A stretch of DNA of 64,000 bases, from the NCBI GenBank assembly GCA_948567375.1, contig OX419759.1, forward strand, positions 38,541,493 to 38,605,492, read 5' to 3'. This stretch comes from Lunularia cruciata. Lineage: Eukaryota; Streptophyta; Marchantiopsida; Lunulariales; Lunulariaceae. Shown piece by piece: positions 55,443 through 64,000 of this stretch. A program made the translations under genes and the position numbers. Under the pieces are notes generated by a model that did not search any database, was not told the DNA's origin, and saw only the letters and a program-made list of their open reading frames with translations. How positions within the stretch are numbered: the first letter of the stretch is position 1; every line of letters starts with the position of its first letter.

Positions 55443-57154
55443 GTAGTCCTCGCTTCGTCGATTGGGAACGATGGATAGGCACTTTCTGCCGACCAAAAGT
55501 GTTCGCTTCGTGTCAAGAGGTAAGGAAACTAGTGTCTAAATCTCCTCTGTCAAAGTTGACAGGTGGTAGAAAGTATGCACGATTCTCTAGTATGAGTCAC
55601 AATATGGCCGGGTTTATTCCTATGAGAGGTAAAGTGGGACTGGATAATAAGACCGTGGTGTCATAGAAATCGAGCCATGAACGCACGACTGATCGCATGC
55701 GGATAATGCAAGTTCACCTAAGCCCAAGATATTTACCAATCAACCTGGAGTAATGATCATTGGCGCTATCTTTTCGCAATCCTACAGTTAATATTATTTA
55801 ATGGCTCTACGATTGTCAAAACTGGGCAGGAATTTGGTAGTGGAGAATGGTTCTCTTGTATACGCTCCATGCAGGACTTGCGCAATCAAATAGACACATG
55901 TTTCTTCACCAGCCTGTTTAGAGGCTACTTAATCCCCCCGCGATTTGTAAACGACCGCATTCGTAACCTGTTCATAGTAGCAGAGTCAGAGTAGCGGCCA
56001 CTTGTTTGACTAGCTTGATAATCGGTGCACGAAGGCTTGTGAACCATATATGTCCATCATAAGTTTGTTCAGAAACCAGGCTACAATACAACTGATGGTG
56101 AAACGCAAGATTCAGTTTAAGCGTATTCTGTTGGCATTGTTCGTTAGCTACGATAGTAGGCGCAACGAAGTCTGTATGGGTTGATAGTTTTCACTCATAA
56201 GAAAGGTCCTGATCCCACTTTTATCGGTAAGCTCGTATACGCAGAGAGCGATCACAATATATACAACACGCGCACCTCCATTCGCTACGTATACTAGGTG
56301 ACTACATCTTGTCGATCTTTTCAAAATTCAGATCAGATTCAAAATTGAAAAGTCTTTTGTGACATTTGTCAGCATGTGACTTCAAGGTTTAGAGTCTATC
56401 TCCGTGATCTTGCAAATATTAGTGAGACAGATGACATGTAGTAGCCTAACGTGAATTCTTGTTCTTGTTACTGTGGTAACAATTGATTGGGAACCTCTTT
56501 TGTGCTCCGTATCCTCTTTCCACGTGCACATAGGCTAGGTTCTATCTCTCACAGTTTTCTAGTTTCTACTTCCTTTCACTTTCACATTGTCCACCGTGAC
56601 GGAGAACACATTCGTAGATGCAGCATGCGCAGTAATTATTGTGAAGACTGAATGCAGACGCGCAGAAGCCATTTACTTCCATTTGCTTAGTGACACGTCA
56701 ATAAGGCGAAAGAAAAATGATTTTGGTCATGATCTAACAGATGTTTCCCATCATATGACAACTGGCTTTGTCGTGTGTTAAATCCAGTGAATGCAAATCG
56801 GCATTAGCCATTACTTTCACACCGAAATAGCGCTAGTATGGAATAGAAGTCAACAGGAAGCAGAGTATTTATTTATTGTCAGAGCAACCGGCTTGAGGAG
56901 AAAAAAAAATCGCTGTGGTTTGCTGATTTTGATAAAAGCTTACATTCTGTACAGTGTACATCAATAATTCTCGAAACTCAATTCTGCAGACTACTCGTTC
57001 TTCAGAGAATTTCGACTGAAGGTTCATAATTTCATTTAAGATCTAGCCATAGACATCTCAAAGTATGTGTACAAGATGGTGGTCTATAATGACATTCCGT
57101 TGGCAGACTGTGGCTCCAATATTTGATCGGGTTGTAGCCTGATTCTTTTCAGGC
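55443..57154. other. Intergenic between the two LEA-like genes
   Basis: No gene supported. The ORF at 56587-56781 has no motif. Includes the promoter-distal part of copy 1 and the 3' flank of copy 2. Confidence 0.5.
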
Positions 57155-57721
57155 TTAGGCGTTCTTGTTACCAGTGACTGTGTCCTTGGCGTTGTTAAGA
57201 GTTTCCATAACCTTCTCTCCAGTCTGCACCGTGAACATAGAGAAGTTATTAGACGCGCAAACAGATGCTCATTTTGATTGACAAAAGTCACTCAATCTTA
57301 ATTCATCCCTAGAATTGAGTCTCAAGGACTCGACATATTCCATTGGCAACGTCTAGTATAACAATCTGAGCTTCAGCGACGGAAACTCATCCTCGTATTT
57401 GGACCAAAAATGTAAAATGGTCTCTGATTCTTAACGATGTTCAACTATTTCTGCAATCAAATAATTTACAGGTTTATCGGCCAGGTCATTTACCTCTTGG
57501 AGAACCTTGACAGCGTTGTCCTTCCCTTCGATAGCTTTGTCCTTAGCAGTTTGCGATGCGTCGGAGGTAGCCTGACCGGCCTGGCCAGCTTTGTCTTTGG
57601 CAGCTTGCCCCGCTGCTTGGGTGTTGTCTTGGGCCTGGCTCGTCTTCTCGGCTGTGAAGTCCTTGGTCTGCTCAGTGGCCTGAGCAGTGGAGTCCTTCGC
57701 GCTCTGCATCTGATCCGACAT
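57155..57721 (-). CDS. LEA-like hydrophilic stress protein, copy 2
   Basis: Two exons on the minus strand: 57721-57494 (76 codons) and 57223-57155 (22 codons and TAA), GT-AG intron in phase 0 at the same place as in copy 1; 98 aa. It shares with copy 1 the words QSAKDS, AEKT.QAQD, AGQAGQATSDA.QTAKDKA and the C-terminal VTGNK. Copy 2 has a two-residue C-terminal extension (NA). No signal peptide or membrane segment; a cytosolic or nuclear disordered protein is likely. The shared intron position and orientation indicate a tandem duplication. The same functional reasoning and uncertainty apply as for copy 1. Confidence 0.88.
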
Positions 57722-57830
57722 GCTGAATCGGGAGTAGATATGTAGGAGCTGAAAAGTTACGTTTGAAATTCGTTCTAATTGGATCCTTGAAGATGTTGAT
57801 GGGTGGCAAGGCTTTCTTCAAGAGGAGATT

Positions 57831-57844
57831 CCTTTATATATAAA
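57831..57844 (-). promoter_or_regulatory. TATA box of LEA-like copy 2
   Basis: TTTATATATAAAGG on the minus strand about 110-120 bp upstream of the ATG. Confidence 0.7.
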
Positions 57845-57922
57845 TGCCTCGAACAAGTGATGTGAGAGCACCAGAGTTCAAATTACTATGAAAGTTGCGT
57901 GACTCGATTCCAGATTTTATCG

Positions 57923-57934
57923 CCCGACACGTGG
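57923..57934. promoter_or_regulatory. ABRE with overlapping DRE core, LEA-like copy 2
   Basis: The plus strand reads CCCGACACGTGG: a CCGAC drought/cold element core overlapping an ACACGTGG abscisic-acid element, about 85 bp upstream of the TATA box and 205 bp upstream of the ATG. Position relative to TATA and ATG is similar to copy 1. Confidence 0.65.
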
Positions 57935-57944
57935 TTCTTTACAG

Positions 57945-59985
57945 CTCGTTGGTGCCCGTCACGTTTCTCCACATTATTGGGACACGTTTCGACCGTCTGT
58001 AGATATATCTATGGTCACCAGTTTGTCAACAGCAACGACAAATTTGTTGATCCCATCTTATATCCCATCAATTTTCCAAAGCAACATGCTGGTGAAGAAA
58101 ACTGTGTCACTCATGAGTCATCGAAGCCACTTGATGACCTCAAGATCTGAGACAGAAAGTGCTTGTGATTTGTCCAGGCTTGAAACAACTCATTCATGAA
58201 ACAAGCAAGAGAAGATTTGGCTTGTCTCGATGCGTCACTCATACAAATGCCTACACGTATTGAATTATCTTCAACCAAGACCACCACGTCTACAAAAGTT
58301 TAAAAATTGGTGAGCATATGCAAAACCTACATGTAAACCACATCCTTATTGTTACTAAAGGTGCACTCTCGATCAGAGTGCAGTGGAAGTTGTAAACCTG
58401 AAACACACCTTGGAGTGATACAGAGGGGCGTTTAGTAAATGTTGACTTCTTTCCTCAGACTCAGATCCTATTCACATTCGATCTCAACTGGAAATGTCCA
58501 CAAGTTGATTTACGATGGGCAGGCAGGAGACGTGAGTCAGTAGGCATATGCATAAGGAAAACTCATCAAGCCACACAAGGGAAAAATTAAAAATTAAAGA
58601 AAGGGAAAAGACAAAGAAAGAAGAAAAGTAGAGCTAAACCGACTAAAACCATTTCCGTAACATCCAACTTCTTATAGGTGCAACATTTTGCACAGATCGC
58701 AGCTATTTCCCTATTCCAATTGGCCCTCGCTTGTGTTTGACAAGCGTCCAACGTTGGAACACACGGGGAAGCATTTACGTCTCGCATATACAATCTGTCG
58801 ATAATTAGTTCATATTTATAATTCTTTCCTCAATTTAAACCTAGCCTTACTCACTTGGATAAGGAAGAAGGCAATTCATACTTTGGTGAGGAAATTCCAC
58901 GAGATCAGTTTTCGATTTGGAATGGAGAAGATTCAGAGCATGGAACATCGAGACTCATTTGAAAATTAATAAGGCATACCCTTCGTACCCTAAACCTACA
59001 CTGGAACTGAAACTAAATGTGACTGATCACAAGGCGACTGCATAGGATAGCAAGAAGGATGGGAAGACCCCCATCAAGCCGTACTAGGATAAAACACAAG
59101 AGGTAAAGGGCTAAATGTGACTAGTTGGCATGCCCTGATAGCTTGCCGCTGCTGGGAAACAAAGGGAACAAACCGGTACCTTCTCAATCCCGAGCAGAGA
59201 TGGGGGAAGGCGACCGCGTGTGATAACTAAGAAGCATGGGAAGGACCCATCAAGCCGTGCATGGGGTTTAGAGTTAAGTGTGAATGGATAAGATCCTCCG
59301 TACGTCCCACATTACTCCGTGCGAACCTACTAGCTCTCAGATGCAAGTGGGATGGAGTATATTGGTTTACAGCAGCTTGTTTAGTGTTGCTAGGAGTTGG
59401 CGAGAGAATAGGATAAGCATAGGACGCGATGCTTCAAAAGAGAGAGGAAGTACAACCCAAAACCATACGACCTCAAGAGAGTTTTGACTTTACGTGGTAT
59501 TTTATTCGAAAGCTCTGACCTGTCGACTTGTTTGTACTCTAGAATTCAACCGGTATCTCGACTTTGCAGTTACAAGCTCATTATTATGTGACGTGCTTGG
59601 CTCGCTTGGTTGCTGTCTTCAAGGGTTCGACGGTTTATCTCTGTTTGTAATCCACTAATAGTTCCAGGTGGAGTTCCATCCTATGTGTTCCATGCCTGAG
59701 AAGCAAGTGCAACACAGTCTATTCCCCACTTTTCTCTATCATGGCACCTCCAGAGTGTAGGAAATGAAGCTGCCCAGACTCATGTTGTTGTGGTGATGCG
59801 AGAAGTGAAAAGCTTTTACTCAATTCTCGATACTTTTCCGCTGGAAGAGATTCCACGAATTCGAAACTCTACCCCATCAAACAAGCAGTTTATTCTGCCG
59901 ACAGACCAGACCTAGTTTAGGAGAGTGTCAAGCGTCTACATTTGATTTGAAGAATGGCCAAATGTGGAAATCATATGGAAATTTA
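57945..59985. other. Intergenic region between LEA-like copy 2 and the PPR gene
   Basis: No gene supported; ORFs at 57899-58150 and 59284-59487 have no motif. The region holds a diverged direct repeat at 59031-59125 and 59207-59290 (listed separately). Confidence 0.5.
59031..59290. repeat. Diverged direct repeat, two units of about 85-95 bp
   Basis: Unit 1 (59031-59125) and unit 2 (59207-59290) both contain, in order, AAGGCGAC, a GATA-containing segment, AAGAAG(G/C)ATGGGAAG, a CCCATCAAGCCGT core and a TAA(A/G)TGTGA end. Between them lie about 80 bp without a third copy. I do not recognise the element. Confidence 0.7.
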
Positions 59986-62980
59986 TTATAAACCATTTTC
60001 CTCTAACAGGGCCAATGACTGCTGTAATTGATCTGGAGTTTTGCTGGCATTTAGGAGAGCATTTCTAGCCCTTTGGTCGATTTCGAATCCTGACGAAACC
60101 ATCTCCCTGAACCAAAATTTGGCAGCTTCAAAATCCTCCTGCTTACCCCAGGCTGCTATCAACACGGTGTACACGGCCTGATTCGGTCTTAATCCTATAG
60201 TTTTCATTTCGTTGAATTTCTTCATCATTTTTATTAAATCCTTCGCAGAAGCATATCCGCTCATCATTGTGCTAAAAGTGAACACATTCGGTGCCACACC
60301 CTCGCTCTTCATTCTCCTCAGTATCTCCTCCGCTTTGTTCATTTGTCCAACAAGAGCGTAAGCATGAACCAACGTCGTAAATGAATGAATTGTCGGAGTG
60401 CATCTGCATACAAGATAAGCGACGTTGAGTTTGACACATAGCGATGTTTACACTCCTAGCAAACGACGTATGTGTGTTCGCAAGAGTAGATATGGATCCC
60501 GACGACGAGCGGAAAGGTAGCAACGAAACTGAACATCAATAATGCCAGGATTTTATTCTTCTAGACGTTCGTAGGGACAGTATTGAAGAGGAAGTTCGCT
60601 TACTTATCCTTTCGCATCCGTTTCAAGATGATCTCTGCTTCATCAACTTGTTTCGATTTAGCATACGCATCCAGCAGCACGTTGTACGTTGTCCGCGTCG
60701 GCCTGGAACACAGAAGACCCAATAAGAATCAGATATCCAAGGCAGAGTTTTGGACTCTCCCAGGGCATAGAACCACTAGTCAAGAAGTCAAAGAGTCCGT
60801 TTCCCAAGGGCATAAAACTGGACTTCCCTAAAGATCTTGTAGCACGTTGCAACAAAACATAACATTAAAGCAGGTGCCTTCTAGGTGTAATCATCACCTT
60901 ATGCCATAAGCTATCATTTCATCAAAGAGACCTCGTGCCTCCTCAACACGCTTGGCCTTCCCGTAAGCGTTCATCAAACCAGTATACGTGAACACGTCAG
61001 CTTTAACTCTGGCAGCTTGCATCTGATAGAAGGAGAGGAAGAAAGATCACCTGTTAGATCCACCCTACATCAGAAAATACTACTGCGAAGTTGGAGTGAC
61101 TTTCTCAAATTGTGTAAAGACAAACATTGGAAACTTGCTCTAAGTATGTTCTTGAGAGTGATAAAACACTACTTGAGAATGATAAAACAATGCAGTCAGG
61201 ATTAGTATATGGCACGAGATGTGAAGTGCATCTTAAATTTTCCACAAGTAGACCTCTCATGAAAGAAAGCAACGTAGGAGAAGACAAGCTTAAAGTTACA
61301 CCACGCGACTTTCTTACCTGACGAAAGATACTCTCTGCATCTTTGTAGTTCTTTTGACCTGCAATTAGCGTGTTATACGTCACAACTGATATGTCCAGAT
61401 TCAGCTGTTTCATTTGTTGGTAAAGCCCATGGGCTTTACCAACCCGGCCAGCTTTCCCATATGCGTGAATCATCAGATTGTAGCTCCGGCCGTCCGGTTT
61501 GATATCTCCCTTCATATTGAAAAAGACCCGTTCTGCGTCCTCGAGCCTGTTGGCCTGTCAGATACACAAGATACCCAGAGACGTCAGAAATATTAGATCT
61601 CCAGACGACACACGTGAGGCATGTATCTCCATTTGGTCTATAGTATTTTCATCAGTCTATAGTAACTAGTATGCAGCTTGAGTGGCTTCCCTAAAACTTT
61701 AATCTGCTAAGACAGAAACTTTACTGAACACCAAATAGACAATAACCATTACTTATACAACCAGTACAACTATCACAAACTGACGACAGTTCTGATTTCC
61801 TTCAATGGACCAGGAGGAGTCATAAATGGTCTTGGCTTATAGGCGATCTACAACCTCCTTTACCTCTGTATATGCCTTCATGAGAGTGTGATATGTTAGA
61901 TTTGTCGGAGGCGGCCCCTCTCTGTTAAGCTTCTCAAATAAATCTTCTGCCTCACTGTACATCCTCTTTCTTGCATATGCCTCCAAAAGGCCAGTATATA
62001 TCGCTATATTCAAATTATGATTAGCAGCAATCATTCTCTGGAGTAATTCCTCAGCTTTTTCATGTTCACCCTCCTTCCCGTAAGCAACCATTAACAAGCT
62101 GTAATCCTCAAATCCAAAATTCCACCAGTCTTCCTCCAACAACCACTCACAGATCTGCACAATCAGATACATAAGTGAGAGAAAATCTGGGGACAGGCAG
62201 AAAGACGAGGACAAAATGGTTAGGGAGCCTGGACACAGTTAAGAAAACCTCCGGATATTTATGCGGGACACAGGCAGACGATTAGTAGGCATGAGTTCCA
62301 AATTGAGCTCAACTTTGGACCCTCAGGGAACCTGAATGCGATATCTAACAGCCGCCGTAGAAACTACTGCGGTCAGTGAAATCTAAAGTTCCACGGTAGT
62401 TCATCAATGATCGATTTCCAATTCCTTAAGCAATTTACGTGGCGTACCTCCATAATGCTCCTCCATACTCTTAGCTGTTTAAGTCTCATAAGGGTCCCGA
62501 CGACACCTTCTCTTGTGAGCTTTTTGGCCTGCCTTTGCTTTGCCAAGATAGGTACAGCATCCCCGGTCATTCGGATTTCGTTCATCATCGTGTGCCACTG
62601 CTTCTGCTGGTCACTAAAGTATGGAGCTCTGTGTTTGCTCGTTGGAGGTACTGTAACTTGATCAAAATCCAGACCTGTGCTAGTCATGTCCAAGTCCTCA
62701 AGTCCAGAACCAACTTCCTGTACACTGGACAGCTGGAATTTGATGCTAGAATCATTGAACCCGGTACTGGCGAGAGCGGCAGAAGATTTAGAATCGTTGA
62801 CTTTGAGGTCGGCACTCGAACATCTCCATTGCAGGTGATGATGAGACCTGGAAAATAGGTGGAATGAAAATAAGAATCTCCCACACCTGACCCAATTCTG
62901 GCAATTAAGACAGGTTACAAATTGGTAGATTCGATAAAACCGCACCTCAGCTGCAGATGCTGGAAGTTGAGCGTAGCCAT
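59986..62980 (-). CDS. P-class pentatricopeptide repeat protein, chloroplast type
   Basis: Seven exons on the minus strand: 62980-62946, 62847-62448, 62154-61864, 61554-61318, 61022-60898, 60702-60604, 60403-59986. All junctions are GT-AG and phases agree, giving 534 aa. The start MATLNFQHLQLRSHHHLQWRCSSA looks like a chloroplast transit peptide. A linker to about residue 145 ends RQAKKLTREGVVGTLMRLKQL, then WLLEEDWWNFG opens about ten 35-residue P-type PPR motifs (for example ANHNLNIAIYTGLLEAYARK, RTTYNVLLDAYAKSKQVDEA, GVAPNVFTFSTMMSGYASAK), ending FREMVSSGFEIDQRARNALL. No E, DYW or SMR domain. The organisation and the C-terminal DQxARNxLL resemble the Arabidopsis At3g59040-type protein, from memory. 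Such proteins bind organelle RNA and influence its stability or splicing; the target is unknown. Confidence 0.92.
61416..61443. repeat. Perfect 28-bp palindrome in a PPR exon
   Basis: 14-bp arms 61416-61429 and 61430-61443 with no spacer, within exon 4, spanning the GRVGKAHGLYQQ part of one PPR motif. The reading frame and the 35-residue PPR spacing are kept. Confidence 0.95.
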
Positions 62981-64000
62981 CTATGCAGACAGCAGCTTCT
63001 TCCTCAAATTAAATGCTGCCTGTCACATACCACAAGATAACAAATTACTGTTAGACCCTCGTAGTCTGTCGAGAAACAATAAAACCCTTTCAATACTCTC
63101 AACCTATGCAGGGGATCCTTGCATACTCTGCTCCATCTGCGGTGTCTCTTATACAGCATGGAGATTAAGAAACACATCATAGGCGGAGAAAAGAAATCCC
63201 AGAAAATTATGAAGGAGCCACAAAATTGAATCCCAGAAACTTGAACATGACGCTCCTGCTCGTCGAAATCCACCCTAGACTCGAACGATTATGCTTATCT
63301 CACGTAACAGATTGGGTACACTAGTTGCTTGTGGCCTGTTATCAAAAGTGGGGGTTCTCAAATCCTAATTCCTGGACTATTGAACCTAGAACCCCAAACC
63401 GTTTCCATTTGAGAATTCCTTAAAAAGCAAGTTTACAAACTAAGCCTCGAGATAACCAGCGTAGCAGAATGAAATGGTATTGAACTCTCATGAATGCCCG
63501 CAGCTAGACCAGAGTTCCTGCAGAACCAAGTATTTACAGGTAAAGCCTTGGGTTTGGGAAACAAAGTTACATAACGGCAACGTGCCTTGTTCTACGAACA
63601 AAATTTGCAGACACAGGACGAGTGAGGAAGCCAATTCTGACTCGAAGGTTGGGCGGGGCAGATTTGTGTGGTTTCACTGTTTACTGTGAGTTGATACCTG
63701 ACACTAAAGGATCTCGTAGATACCAGAGTATCGGCAGGAATTTCAGAACATAAAACTCGTAGCATAGAGTAAAATAGAACCAATGATAACGAAAGGAACC
63801 ACAGGCAGCAGGTCATGACAGTGCGAGTGAAAAAAACCCTCACGAAAAGAAGCCCTTTCAGTAAAAGGAAAACTATCCACAGAAGAGCATCAACCTTGGG
63901 TACCCTGATGAGCGCCTTGACTCGCGAAGGGACTATGATATTCCGAGCGAATTAAGGTATATGATATCCCGAAACAAATTGAATCCGCATGTAGGTGCGA
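62981..64000. other. Upstream region of the PPR gene
   Basis: Presumed 5' UTR and promoter of the PPR gene, then intergenic. No TATA box at a convincing distance and no ORF with a recognisable domain on either strand. Confidence 0.45.

Noticed and set aside
59301-59312. GTCCCACATT resembling the plant snRNA upstream sequence element
   Set aside because: No TATA box at the fixed spacing used by snRNA genes, and no snRNA-like sequence downstream.
60583-60831. Plus-strand ORFs over the PPR gene
   Set aside because: Antisense to exon 6 and its flanking intron; the PPR reading frame with consistent splice phases explains the region.

Overview
The window is nuclear DNA of a land plant, probably a bryophyte or another non-seed plant. 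The evidence is spliceosomal GT-AG introns, a chloroplast-type P-class PPR gene, a secreted alpha-type carbonic anhydrase, LEA-like stress genes, and plant-type Ty3/gypsy retrotransposons (one group primed by an Asp-type tRNA, the other being chromodomain elements primed by initiator Met tRNA). The species assignment is inference. No prokaryotic or organellar features are visible.

Positions 1-46,900 are AT-rich repeat territory. The core is a nested stack. Element B is a minus-strand, non-chromodomain Ty3/gypsy element spanning 4615-32154. It was interrupted three times: by A (5976-13570, plus strand, same family as B, in B's integrase), by C (15215-21828, plus-strand chromovirus, in B's reverse transcriptase, target duplication GTTGT) and by D (24058-29703, plus-strand chromovirus, in B's gag, target duplication CTCCA). 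With the inserts removed B is about 7.7 kb, matching A (7.6 kb). Element E (37863-43621, plus strand) is a third member of the A/B family, truncated in pol and fused to the tail of its 3' LTR. A diverged LTR lies at about 3780-4340, and a decayed coiled-coil coding region at about 32.5-35.6 kb. All copies carry stops, frameshifts or lost catalytic residues, so none looks autonomous.

Positions 46,900-64,000 are a gene-bearing region. An alpha carbonic anhydrase (50616-53013, plus) is followed by two related LEA-like genes on the minus strand (54594-55211 and 57155-57721). Each of these has two exons, the same intron position, a TATA box and an upstream ACACGTGG-type ABRE. Then comes a seven-exon P-class PPR gene on the minus strand (59986-62980; 534 aa predicted).

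The most unusual signals are these. (1) Perfect or near-perfect small-loop foldbacks are scattered through both transposons and genes; related copies of three of them lack the hairpin, which suggests template-switch mutation or an assembly artefact. (2) Heat-shock-element arrays sit just upstream of the TATA box in both LTRs of element D. (3) An extra zinc-knuckle ORF lies ahead of gag in the A/B/E family. (4) A small 'HFG' module lies ahead of gag in C (two copies) and D (one copy). (5) The carbonic anhydrase appears to have lost the His64 proton shuttle.
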